From: Haloactinopolyspora alba
GTDB lineage: Bacteria > Actinomycetota > Actinomycetes > Jiangellales > Jiangellaceae
Reading direction: 5' to 3'
Length of the DNA: 48,604 bases
NCBI RefSeq assembly: GCF_003014555.1
Contig: NZ_PYGE01000030.1
Location: forward strand, 1 to 48,604
The position numbers were made by a program, and so were the translations under genes. Below the pieces are notes generated by a model. It was not told the origin of the DNA, made no database searches, and worked only from the letters and a program-made list of their open reading frames with translations. Positions 7,378 to 15,554 of this stretch are shown here, piece by piece. Positions within the stretch are counted from its first letter, which is position 1, and each line of letters opens with the position of its first letter.

Positions 7378-8340
7378 ATGGACAACGCGCTGGCGGCCCT
7401 GGCGGCCCAACAGGCAGGCATCATTCTGCGCACACAGGCGCTCGACGCCGGGTACTCCGACGGCGAGATCGCCCGGTGCGTCGCTCGCGGAGTCTGGGTT
7501 CGGGTGCGCCGCGGCGCCTACGCCGAGCGGCGCACCTGGGAGGCCCTCGACGAGGTCGGGCGACATCGGGCGCGCGCCCACGCCGTCGTGCGCCAGCTGG
7601 CGGTACCGGCGGTGCCGAGCCACGTCACGGCCGCCGTCCTGCTCAGGCTGCCGGTCTGGGACGCCGACCTGTCGGCGGTGCACGTCACCCGTGCCGACCT
7701 GCACACCCCACGCATCGAGGGCGGCGTGCACCATCACGCCGGTGCGATCGAGCAGAGCGAGCTGACGGGCAGCGACGACGGCCTCGTCGTCACCGCGGAC
7801 GCGCGCACCGCCGTGGACGTCGCGCGCACGCTCCCGTTCGAATCGGCGGTCGTCACGACCGACGCCGCCCTGGCGCGCGGGAACGTGCCCGCGGACGGGT
7901 TGCTGGTCGTGCTCGACCGGATGCGCGACTGGCGTGGTGCCCGGGCAGCGGGCCGCGTGGTGGAGTTCGCCGACGGGCGGTCCGAGAGCGTCGGGGAATC
8001 GCGGCATCGCGTGCAGTTGGAGCGCATCGGCCTTCCGCGGCCGGAACTGCAGGTGACCGTCGAGGACCGGTCGGGCGAGACGGACCGGGTGGACTTCTAT
8101 TTCGAGCGGTTCGCGACGGTGGGTGAGTTCGACGGCCGGGAGAAGTACCAGCGGCTGCTACGCCCCGGTGAGACGCCCGGCGACGCCATGTGGCGGGAGA
8201 AACGCCGCGAGGACCGGCTGCGCGAGAGGGGCCTGCAGGTCGTGCGGCCGGTGTGGGCCGATCTCTGTCGCGACGACGTCGTCGCGGCGCGTTACCGGCA
8301 GGCGTTCGCCCGTGCTCGAGGGCGCCGCGCCGTACGTTGA
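7378..8340 (+). CDS. AbiEi-type antitoxin-domain protein with DUF559/Vsr-like nuclease domain
   Basis: A 320-residue protein. The N-terminus (about 1-50) is a winged-helix domain of the AbiEi antitoxin kind (A-G-I-I-L-R-T-Q-A-L-D-A-G-Y followed by R-G-V-W-V-R-V-R-R-G-A-Y). The C-terminus (about 200-310) is a Vsr/DUF559 nuclease-like fold with S-V-G-E-S-R-H-R, V-D-F-Y-F-E, V-G-E-F-D-G-R-E-K-Y and W-R-E-K-R-R-E-D-R-L-R. These supply the usual E, D, ExDGxxK residues. ATG 7378 was chosen because homology starts there; an in-frame ATG at 7336 would only add an unconserved Arg-rich stretch. No AbiEii toxin gene is adjacent, so it acts alone. Such solitary proteins are numerous in actinobacteria, and their role is not known. 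Confidence 0.8.
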   Translation: MDNALAALAAQQAGIILRTQALDAGYSDGEIARCVARGVWVRVRRGAYAERRTWEALDEVGRHRARAHAVVRQLAVPAVPSHVTAAVLLRLPVWDADLSAVHVTRADLHTPRIEGGVHHHAGAIEQSELTGSDDGLVVTADARTAVDVARTLPFESAVVTTDAALARGNVPADGLLVVLDRMRDWRGARAAGRVVEFADGRSESVGESRHRVQLERIGLPRPELQVTVEDRSGETDRVDFYFERFATVGEFDGREKYQRLLRPGETPGDAMWREKRREDRLRERGLQVVRPVWADLCRDDVVAARYRQAFARARGRRAVR

Positions 8341-8399
8341 CCGGTCGTACCCGGGGCTCGACGGGCGGGCGTCCGGCGCTGTGGCCTGACGGGGACCAG

Positions 8400-9242
8400 T
8401 CAGCGGTCGCGGCGGCGGAGGTAGCGCTGGAACTCGCGGGCGATGTGCTCGCCGGATGCCTCCGGGAGGTCGACGGTGTCGCGGGCCTCCTCGAGCCGCC
8501 GGACGTACTCGGCGACGTCGGAGTCCTCTTCGGCGAGCTCGTTCACGCCGTGCTGCCACGCCTCGGCCTGCTCGCTGAGCTCGTCCAGCGTGATCGGCAG
8601 CTGCAGGAAGTCCTCGAGGTGTTGCAGCAGCACCAGCGTCGCCTTCGGGCACGGGGACTGGGCGACGTAGTGCGGCACCGCGGCCCACAGCGACACGGCG
8701 TCATAGCCGGCGGCCGTGGCCGCGTCCTGGAACACGCCGACGATTCCGGTGGGGCCCTCGTAACGGGACGGGTCGAGGCCGAGCTTCGTGGGGTGCTCCG
8801 GGTCGCTCGCGGCGATGGTCACCGGGACCGGGCGGGTGTGCGGGACGTCGGCCAGTAGCGCGCCCAGCGTGATGATCTGGGTGATCCCCAGGTGGTCGGC
8901 GGCCGTGAGCAGCTCTCGGCAGAACGTGCCCCACCGCATGTTCGGCTCGATGCCGCGCAGCAGGACCACGTCGCGGCCGGCGTCGATCTCGCGGGCCACG
9001 GACAGCCGGGTGGTGGGCCAGTGAATGGAACGTACGCCCGCGTCGTCGATGCTGACCTGCGGACGGTTGACCTGGAAGTCGTAGTACTCGTCCGGGTCGA
9101 GCTCGCCCACCGGGGTGGCGTTCCACTCACGTTCGAGATGGTCGACACCAGCGGTGGCCGACTCGCCCGCGTCGTTCCACCCCTCGAAGGCGGCGATGAG
9201 TACGGGATCGCGCAGCTGCGGCGCACTGTCGAGCTCCATCAC
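8400..9242 (-). CDS. PAC2 family protein
   Basis: A 280-residue protein of the PAC2 (proteasome assembly chaperone) fold. Seen: L-I-A-A-F-E-G-W-N-D-A-G-E-S-A (about 16-30), L-L-R-G-I-E-P-N-M-R-W (about 93-103), T-L-G-A-L-L-A-D-V-P-H-T-R-P-V (about 125-139) and S-L-W-A-A-V-P-H-Y-V. The first codon is GTG 9242, with ATG at 9239 as an alternative; GGGAGA lies upstream. In actinobacteria the protein lies in the same neighbourhood as the Pup-proteasome genes (M. tuberculosis Rv2125), but a chaperone role for bacterial proteasomes is not established. It converges with the AbiEi-type gene, with a 59-base gap. Confidence 0.9.
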   Translation of the reverse strand: MMELDSAPQLRDPVLIAAFEGWNDAGESATAGVDHLEREWNATPVGELDPDEYYDFQVNRPQVSIDDAGVRSIHWPTTRLSVAREIDAGRDVVLLRGIEPNMRWGTFCRELLTAADHLGITQIITLGALLADVPHTRPVPVTIAASDPEHPTKLGLDPSRYEGPTGIVGVFQDAATAAGYDAVSLWAAVPHYVAQSPCPKATLVLLQHLEDFLQLPITLDELSEQAEAWQHGVNELAEEDSDVAEYVRRLEEARDTVDLPEASGEHIAREFQRYLRRRDR

Positions 9243-9406
9243 TCTCTCGTCTCCCTGGCTGGCGATCGTTCGTGTCCGTCAGACCTCATCGTCCGTGTGT
9301 CCACCCTACGGCCGGTCGCGGTGCGACGGCCGTAGGCGTACGGCATGGACGGGCGACGGGCACGTTGCGGATCGCCGGCCAGGGGACGGAGGTGATGAGC
9401 CGGGCG

Positions 9407-9706
9407 TCACTGCGCCTCGCCGGACTCCTCCGACTGCTCGGCGAGGGCGAACTGCACCGAGCCGTCGGCGTCGACGGCGGCGTCCAGGGCCTTGTCGTCG
9501 AGCATCACGGCGGCGTCGGAGTCGAGGAACAGCCGCACGCCGGAGTCGTCGACAACCTGGTCGCCCTCTTCGGGCTCGGGGGACAGGTTGAGGTTCAGCG
9601 CGCCCTCGTCGGTGGCGGCGATCCGCAGGCCGGTGCCGGCAGGCATGTCCTGCTGTCCGGTGATGTTGCGGATCACGTTCGCGGCGTTCTCGGTGAGCGT
9701 GAGCAT
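9407..9706 (-). CDS. HesB/IscA-like protein lacking cysteines
   Basis: A 99-residue small protein with the HesB/IscA start M-L-T-L-T-E-N-A-A-N-V-I and the family pattern G-L-R-I-A-A-T. It has no cysteine at all, whereas true A-type Fe-S carriers need three (C-x~65-C-G-C). The C-terminus is rich in Glu/Asp. It is therefore unlikely to carry a cluster. Cys-less actinobacterial relatives are usually annotated as Fe-S assembly proteins by fold only. GAGAGG lies nine bases before the ATG. It stands alone between the PAC2 gene and the FAD/Fe-S oxidoreductase gene, all on the minus strand. Confidence 0.8.
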   Translation of the reverse strand: MLTLTENAANVIRNITGQQDMPAGTGLRIAATDEGALNLNLSPEPEEGDQVVDDSGVRLFLDSDAAVMLDDKALDAAVDADGSVQFALAEQSEESGEAQ

Positions 9707-9916
9707 GGTGATGGACCTCTCGGTGGTTTTTCGATGTCAGGGATCGGATCGCCCGGGATTCTCGGGGGCGCCGATGGAACGAACTACTGATCCGACACGG
9801 ACCATGACGTTCATGAGATGCGACGGGGCCGTGCGTTGCTCGTTTCCGTGGCCCGATGGGAACCGGGCGGGCGGAACGTGGCACGTGCCCTTCGGCAGAT
9901 GGTATTCCTCTCCCGG

Positions 9917-9938
9917 CGGCTGGGCCGGTCGACAGCCG
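9917..9938 (-). terminator. Short hairpin behind the FAD/Fe-S oxidoreductase gene
   Basis: CGGCTG (9917-9922) pairs with CAGCCG (9933-9938) across ten bases, about 40 bases past the stop at 9976. There is no T run. It is a weak candidate; the rest of 9,707-9,975 shows only the ribosome binding site of the HesB-like gene and a lone GGCACGTGCC palindrome at 9880. Confidence 0.3.
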
Positions 9939-9975
9939 TTCGCAACACCCACGCTTCCCGCTGTGCTTCGATACG

Positions 9976-12921
9976 TCAAGCCGGACCCGCGATCGCGTCC
10001 GGCGTGTCGCTGAGCGTGTCGCGGGGCTCGTCGCCGAGACCGTCGGCGACGACCTCGGCCAGATGGACCGCGCGACGGTCGCTGCCCTGCTGGATCTGGG
10101 TTCGGCAGCTGAAACCGTCGGCGATGATCAGGGTGTCGAGGCCGGCCGCACGGACCGCCGGCAGCAGTGCCTGTTCGCCCAGCGCGTGTGAGATCGCGTA
10201 GTGACCGCGTTCGAATCCGAAGTTGCCCGCGACGCCACAGCAGCTGGACGGCACCCGCTGCGCGTCCACGCCGGCGGCGGCCAGCAGCGTGTTCTCGGCG
10301 TCGACGCCGAGCGTGGCGTGCTGGTGGCAGTGGACCTGGGTCAGTGCACGCCGCTCCCGTCGCGGCGGCGACCAGTGCGGCGCGTGCGCGGCGAGGAACC
10401 CGGCGAGGGTGGACGCGCGGTCGGCGACGAGGCCGGCTCGCGGGTCGTCGGGCAGCAGGTCCGGCAGCTCGCCGCGCAGCGTGGACAGGCAGCTGGGCTC
10501 CAGGCCGACGATCGGGACACCGGCCGACAGCGCCGGCTCGAGGACCCGCAGCGTGCGCCGCAGCACTCGCCTGGCCACGCCGAGCTGGCCGGTGGACACC
10601 CAGGTCAGACCGCAGCACACGGAGCGCGACGGCAGTCGCGGGTCGAACCCGGCGGCACGCAGGACGGCGACGGCGGCGCGGCCGACGCCGGGGCTGAAGT
10701 GGTTTGTGAAGGTGTCCGGCCACAGCAGCACCTGAGGGCCGGACGCCCGCCCGCCCCGGCGGCGGAACCACCGGGTGAACGGCTCCGGCGCGGGCCGCGG
10801 GAGCTCGCGCTCCGGCGCGATGCCGCCGGCACGCTTCACCGTGCGCGAAACCGCAGGGACGTCGAGGGCGGCGCCGACCGAGCCGGGAGCGGCGGCGCCG
10901 AGCCGCAGCCACAGCGGCAGCCAGCCCATCGAGTAGTGCGCCGCCGGGCGTGGCCGCCGCGCGTAGTGATGGTGCAGGAACTCCGCCTTGTACGTGGCCA
11001 TGTCGACGTCGACGGGGCAGTCGCTGAGACACCCCTTGCAGGACAGGCACAGGTCGAGGGCGTCACGGACCTCGGTGGAGCGCCAGCCGCCGGTGACGAC
11101 CTCACCGGCGAGCATCTCGTGCAGCAGGTGGGCGCGGCCGCGGGTCGAGTGCTTCTCCTCGCCGGTGACCTGGAAGCTCGGGCACATGACGGCGCCGGCC
11201 GCGGTGCCGTCCGCGTCGGCGCGGTTGCGGCACTTGCCGACGCCGACGCAGCGCCGTACGGCCTGGGCGAAGTCGCCGTCGTCGTGCCGATAGCCGAACG
11301 CGGTGGACGGCGGCTCCGGCTGGACGGCCGCGAAGCGCAGGTCGTCGTCGAGGCGACGCGGGGTGACGACGACGCCCGGGTTCAGCCGGCTGTCCGGGTC
11401 CCATGCCGCCTTGAAGCGCTCGAACAGCTCGATCGTGTGCGCGGAGTACATGCGCGGCAGCAGCTCGGAGCGGACCTGGCCGTCGCCGTGTTCGCCGGAC
11501 AGCGACCCACCGTGGCGGGCGACGAGGTCGGCGGCGTCCTGGACGAACCTCCGGTACGCGGCGACCCCGGCGGGGGTGACCAGGTCGAAGTCGATGCGGA
11601 CGTGAACGCAGCCCTCGCCGAAGTGCCCGTAGGAGATGCCGTGCAGGCCGTGCGCGGACAGCAGGGCGCGGAACTCCCGGAGATAGGAGCCCAGCCGCTC
11701 GGGTGGCACGGCGGCGTCCTCCCAGCCCGGCCAGGCCTCGGTCCCGTCGGCCAGCCGGGTGGCGGTGCCGGCGCCCTCCTCGCGCAGCCGCCACAGCGCC
11801 CGCCGCTGCGCCGCGTCGGTGACGACGGCGTGCGGCACCGATTCGCACTCGGCGGCCACCTGCGCGGCACGATCGGCGGCCGCGGCGGTGTCGTCCGCGC
11901 CGAACTCGACGAACAGCCAGGCGCCGCCGGCCGGCAGGGATCCATGCGCCCGGTCGAGCTGAGCGCGGCCGCCCGGGCTCAGCTCGACCAGGCGCGCGTC
12001 CATGCCCTCGACGGTGAGCGGGCCGTGGCCGAGGATGTCCGGGACGGCCTCGGCGGCGGCGCTGTCGTCGGGGAAACCGAGGACGAGCAGGGCGCGCGCC
12101 GGTGGCGTCGGCACCAGGCGCACCGTCGCGCCGACGACGACGGCGCAGCTGCCCTCGGTGCCGACGAGGGCACGCGCCAGGTGGTGGCCCTTCTCCGGAA
12201 GCAGCCAGTCGAGGGCGTAGCCGGAGACCTGCCGGGAGAACCCGCCGAGCTCGCGCCGGATCGTCGCCAGCTCGGTGGTGACCAGCTCGCGCAGCGCCGC
12301 GTGCACCCGGCCCTCCGCACCGGGCGTTCCGGCACGACGGTCGAGCTCGCGGCGGCTGTTCGCGGCGACCGTCATCCGGGTGCCGTCGGCCAGCACGACG
12401 TCGAGGTCCTCGACGTTGTCGGCGGTGGTGCCCCAGGCGACGGAGTGCGAGCCGCAGGAGTTGTTGCCGATCATCCCGCCGAGGGTGCAGCGGCTGTGCG
12501 TGGAGGGGTCCGGTCCGAACGTCAGCCCGTGCGGCGCGGCCGCCGACCGGAGGTCGTCCAGCACGACCCCGGGCTGGACCCGAGCCGTCCGGCGGTCCGG
12601 GTCGACGTCCACGATGCGGTCGACGGATGTGAGGTCGAGCACAATCCCCGAGCCGATGGCGTTGCCCGCGAGGCTGGTGCCGCCGCCGCGCGGCACGACG
12701 GTGAGCCCGGTTTCGGCGGCCGCCGCGACCGTCGCGGCGGCGTCGTCCGGCGAGCGTGCCACCACGACCGCCGCCGGCGAGTGACGGTGGTTCGAGGCGT
12801 CCATGGTGTAAAGAGCCCTGGTCGCAGCGTCGTCGTGCACCACTGCCGTGCTCGTCGAACGCAGCCGGGCCGACAGCTCGGCGACCCGCGCCACGGGCCG
12901 CTCGGACGGTGGACTCTCCAC
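9976..12921 (-). CDS. FAD-linked oxidase fused to a 4Fe-4S / CCG-domain subunit (D-2-hydroxyacid dehydrogenase type)
   Basis: A protein of about 981 residues joining two modules that are often separate (GlcD/Dld and GlcF/GlpC). N-terminal PCMH-type FAD domain: V-V-P-R-G-G-G-T-S-L-A-G-N and M-I-G-N-N-S-C-G-S-H. FAD-oxidase C domain with G-H-F-G-E-G-C-V-H-V-R and L-S-G-E-H-G-D-G. Then ferredoxin-like clusters (C-V-G-V-G-K-C, then C-L-S-C-K-G-C-L-S-D-C-P), and C-terminal CCG domains with C-C-G-L-T-W and C-C-G-V-A-G. Probably oxidises D-lactate or another D-2-hydroxyacid and passes electrons to the quinone pool. An AAGGAGG sits five bases before GTG 12921, so that start is preferred to ATG 12942, which has no ribosome binding site. 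Confidence 0.9.
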   Translation of the reverse strand: MESPPSERPVARVAELSARLRSTSTAVVHDDAATRALYTMDASNHRHSPAAVVVARSPDDAAATVAAAAETGLTVVPRGGGTSLAGNAIGSGIVLDLTSVDRIVDVDPDRRTARVQPGVVLDDLRSAAAPHGLTFGPDPSTHSRCTLGGMIGNNSCGSHSVAWGTTADNVEDLDVVLADGTRMTVAANSRRELDRRAGTPGAEGRVHAALRELVTTELATIRRELGGFSRQVSGYALDWLLPEKGHHLARALVGTEGSCAVVVGATVRLVPTPPARALLVLGFPDDSAAAEAVPDILGHGPLTVEGMDARLVELSPGGRAQLDRAHGSLPAGGAWLFVEFGADDTAAAADRAAQVAAECESVPHAVVTDAAQRRALWRLREEGAGTATRLADGTEAWPGWEDAAVPPERLGSYLREFRALLSAHGLHGISYGHFGEGCVHVRIDFDLVTPAGVAAYRRFVQDAADLVARHGGSLSGEHGDGQVRSELLPRMYSAHTIELFERFKAAWDPDSRLNPGVVVTPRRLDDDLRFAAVQPEPPSTAFGYRHDDGDFAQAVRRCVGVGKCRNRADADGTAAGAVMCPSFQVTGEEKHSTRGRAHLLHEMLAGEVVTGGWRSTEVRDALDLCLSCKGCLSDCPVDVDMATYKAEFLHHHYARRPRPAAHYSMGWLPLWLRLGAAAPGSVGAALDVPAVSRTVKRAGGIAPERELPRPAPEPFTRWFRRRGGRASGPQVLLWPDTFTNHFSPGVGRAAVAVLRAAGFDPRLPSRSVCCGLTWVSTGQLGVARRVLRRTLRVLEPALSAGVPIVGLEPSCLSTLRGELPDLLPDDPRAGLVADRASTLAGFLAAHAPHWSPPRRERRALTQVHCHQHATLGVDAENTLLAAAGVDAQRVPSSCCGVAGNFGFERGHYAISHALGEQALLPAVRAAGLDTLIIADGFSCRTQIQQGSDRRAVHLAEVVADGLGDEPRDTLSDTPDAIAGPA

Positions 12922-13005
12922 GGGCGCCTCCTTCGTGTCCATGCGTATCAGAGTCGGTCCGGTCGCCGGTGGACGATCGCGGTCGGCCCGCCCGCGCGTG
13001 CGACG

Positions 13006-13698
13006 ATGGTGTCCGTGACTGCTCATCTGCCCGCCGCCGTCCTGTGGGACATGGACGGCACCATGGTCGACACCGAGCCGTTGTGGATCGGCGCCGAGAA
13101 GGCGCTGGTCGAGCAGCACGGCGGCGCATGGACCGACGAGGACAGCCTGGCCCTGGTCGGCAGCGATCTGCTGGCCGCGGGGGCCTACATCCGCGACCGC
13201 GGCGGACTGCCGCTGACGCCGGAGCAGGTGGTCCAGCACCTGCTGGGCGAGGTGCTGCGGGGTGTGCGCGAGGGCGCCGTCGGCTGGCAGCCGGGCGTGC
13301 GCGAGCTGCTGGCCGAGCTGAACGGGCTCGGGGTGCCCTGTGCGCTGGTGACGATGTCCTACCGGGTGCTGGCCGAGGCGGTGGTCGCGCAGCTGCCGGA
13401 GGCGACGTTCGCCGCGGTGGTCACCGGCGACGAGGTGACGCACGGCAAGCCGCATCCGGCGCCGTACCTGTCGGCGGCCGCGGCGCTGGGCGTCGACCCG
13501 TCGGACTGCGTCGTCATCGAGGATTCGCCGCCCGGCTCGGAGTCCGGGGTGGCCGCCGGGGCGAAGGTGGTGTCGGTGCCGAACGCCGTGGCTGCCAACC
13601 CGGTGCCGGGCATGGTCGTCATCGACTCGCTGGACGGCGTTGCCGCGCGTGACCTGCTCACCCTGTTCGACGAGCCGCGCCTCGACCCGGTCCACTGA
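13006..13698 (+). CDS. HAD-superfamily phosphatase (beta-phosphoglucomutase-like)
   Basis: A 230-residue haloacid-dehalogenase family hydrolase. Motif I is D-M-D-G-T (Asp15 nucleophile, Asp17), motif II the T in A-L-V-T-M-S, motif III H-G-K-P-H-P (Lys) and motif IV V-I-E-D-S-P-P-G-S. An alpha-helical cap sits between motifs I and II, as in subfamily I, which includes phosphoglycolate phosphatase and beta-phosphoglucomutase relatives. Several starts are possible close together (ATG 13006, GTG 13009, GTG 13015) and none has a good ribosome binding site. It is divergent from the FAD/Fe-S oxidoreductase gene, with fewer than 90 bases between starts, so the two may share a regulatory region. Substrate not predictable. 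Confidence 0.85.
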   Translation: MVSVTAHLPAAVLWDMDGTMVDTEPLWIGAEKALVEQHGGAWTDEDSLALVGSDLLAAGAYIRDRGGLPLTPEQVVQHLLGEVLRGVREGAVGWQPGVRELLAELNGLGVPCALVTMSYRVLAEAVVAQLPEATFAAVVTGDEVTHGKPHPAPYLSAAAALGVDPSDCVVIEDSPPGSESGVAAGAKVVSVPNAVAANPVPGMVVIDSLDGVAARDLLTLFDEPRLDPVH

Positions 13699-13726
13699 CC
13701 CGCCGCGCCGGTCGCTCTCACTGCTT

Positions 13727-13746
13727 GTTCGTATAGCGGACGAAAC
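13727..13746 (+). promoter_or_regulatory. IclR-type operator candidate upstream of the peptide ABC operon
   Basis: The 20 bases hold TTCGT (13728-13732) and ACGAA (13740-13744) around ATAGCGG, an imperfect dyad close to the TTCCG-T-ATAGCGGAA pattern known for actinobacterial IclR regulators. It lies about 120 bases before the first gene of the operon. The remaining bases up to 13,866 hold the ribosome binding site GTGAGG and nothing else clear. Confidence 0.4.
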
Positions 13747-13866
13747 CGTTGTGGAATCGCGACGAGTTTCTGACGCCCCGGTGACTCCGGGGGAGCGCCG
13801 GAGGAAGTACTGTCACAGGCCAAACCGGACGGATGACCGCCGGCAGTCGAGCTTGTGAGGTGTGAG

Positions 13867-15540
13867 ATGCGTGGCACGAGCCTGAATCGCAGGCTTGTCG
13901 CCGGGGCGACCGCGGGTGGCCTGGCCCTGGCGCTGACGGCCTGCGGGGGAGACGACGGCGGTGGCGGTGACACCTCCGGGGACGGCGGGACGCTGGTCTT
14001 CGGAGCCTCGGCCGACCCGGTGATTCTGGACGGCGCACTGATCAGCGACGGCGAGTCCGCCCGTCCGATCCTGCAGATCTACGAGGGCCTCGTCGGCACC
14101 GCCGAGGGCAGCACCGAGATCGTCCCGGCGCTCGCCACGTCCTGGGAGGCCAGCGAGGACGGTCTGAAGTGGACGTTCGAGCTGCGCGAGAACGTCACCT
14201 TCCACGACGGTGAGCCGTTCAATGCCGAGGCCGTGTGCTTCAACTTCGAGCGGTGGTACAACTTCACCGGCATCATGCAGAGCCCGTCGGTGACGTACTA
14301 CTGGCAGGCGGTCATGGGCGGGTTCAAGAACAACGAGGACCCGTCCCTGGGCGAGAGCATGTACGCCGGATGCGAGCCCACCGACGAGTACACCGCGACC
14401 ATCTCGCTGACCCGCCCGTCGTCGACGTTCATCTCCGCGCTCGCGATGCCGGCCTTCTACATGGCCAGCCCCGCCGCGCTGCAGAAGTACAACGCGGACC
14501 AGGTCAGCGGCACCGGGCAGGCGCCGACGTTCGAGGGCTCGTTCGGCTACGAGCACCCCGTCGGCACCGGCCCGTTCATGCTGGCCGACCCGTCGGACTG
14601 GGAGCGCGGCAGCCAGCTGACACTGACCCGCTACGACGACTACTGGGGCGAGCCCGCCAAGCTCGAGCAGCTGATCTTCAGCGTGATCCCGGACGGACCT
14701 GCCCGCCGGCAGGCGCTCGAGGCCGGCGACATCGACGGCTACGACCTGGTGGCCCCGGCCGACATCGGCGCGCTCGAGTCCGCAGGGTTCCAGATCCTGC
14801 GCCGGCCCGCGTTCAACGTCGGGTACCTGGGTTTCCAGCAGGACACCCCGCCGCTGGACAACCTGAAGATCCGCAAGGCCATCGCGCACGCCATCGACCG
14901 CGAGAACCTCGTGCAGACCAACTATCCCGAGGGGTCGCAGGTCGCGAACCAGTTCATGCCACCGGAGCTGTTCGGCTACTCCGAGAACGTCCCCACCTAC
15001 GAGTACGACCCGCAGAAGGCCGAGCAGCTGATCGCCGAGTCCGGCGTCACCGACCTGACCATCGACTTCTGGTACCCGACGGACGTGTCGCGGCCGTACA
15101 TGCCGAACGCCGAGGCGAACTGGGAGATGATCCGCAGCGACCTCGAGGAGGTCGGCTTCACCATCAACCCGAAGAGCGCGCCGTGGGACCCGGACTACCT
15201 GAACGCCTACCAGAGCGGGAACACGCCGATGTACCTCATCGGCTGGACCGGCGACTTCGGCGACCCGGACAACTTCCTCGGGACGTTCTTCAAGTCGCCG
15301 TCGCCGGAGTTCAGCTTCAAGAACCAGGAGATCCACGACCTGCTCGCCCGGGCCGAGGCCGAGACCGACCACGACAAGCGCGTCGACCTCTACCAGCAGG
15401 CGAACAACCTCATCATGGAGTTCGTGCCAGGGGTGCCGTACGTGCACACGGAGCCGGCCGTCGCTCTGCGTGAAGGCGTGTCCGGGTACGTTCCGGACCC
15501 GCTGAACAACGAGAGCTTCGCCACCGTCTCCATCGAGTAA
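13867..15540 (+). CDS. Oligopeptide/dipeptide ABC transporter, substrate-binding lipoprotein
   Basis: A 557-residue family-5 (DppA/OppA type) solute-binding protein, anchored outside the membrane. The lipoprotein signal ends in L-A-L-T-A-C-G-G with lipid-modified Cys26, followed by a Gly/Asp-rich tether. Seen: A-T-S-W-E-A-S-E-D-G-L-K-W-T-F-E-L-R and the later R-K-A-I-A-H-A-I-D-R region, both typical of SBP_bac_5. ATG 13867 is preferred over an in-frame ATG at 13855 because GTGAGG then lies at a good distance and the signal peptide starts cleanly. First gene of a five-gene operon (binding protein, two permeases, two ATPases). The ligand could be a peptide, a glycan or nickel; not decidable. 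Confidence 0.93.
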   Translation: MRGTSLNRRLVAGATAGGLALALTACGGDDGGGGDTSGDGGTLVFGASADPVILDGALISDGESARPILQIYEGLVGTAEGSTEIVPALATSWEASEDGLKWTFELRENVTFHDGEPFNAEAVCFNFERWYNFTGIMQSPSVTYYWQAVMGGFKNNEDPSLGESMYAGCEPTDEYTATISLTRPSSTFISALAMPAFYMASPAALQKYNADQVSGTGQAPTFEGSFGYEHPVGTGPFMLADPSDWERGSQLTLTRYDDYWGEPAKLEQLIFSVIPDGPARRQALEAGDIDGYDLVAPADIGALESAGFQILRRPAFNVGYLGFQQDTPPLDNLKIRKAIAHAIDRENLVQTNYPEGSQVANQFMPPELFGYSENVPTYEYDPQKAEQLIAESGVTDLTIDFWYPTDVSRPYMPNAEANWEMIRSDLEEVGFTINPKSAPWDPDYLNAYQSGNTPMYLIGWTGDFGDPDNFLGTFFKSPSPEFSFKNQEIHDLLARAEAETDHDKRVDLYQQANNLIMEFVPGVPYVHTEPAVALREGVSGYVPDPLNNESFATVSIE

Positions 15541-15554
15541 GGCAGAGCGCGCCT

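Noticed and set aside
9976-13698. Very long open frames on the strand opposite the FAD/Fe-S oxidoreductase and in front of it (over 1,100 codons)
   Set aside because: They are antisense or upstream read-through of GC-rich codons with low-complexity Arg/Gly/Ala translations and no family motifs. The true genes there have clear domains, and the oxidoreductase start is fixed by AAGGAGG.
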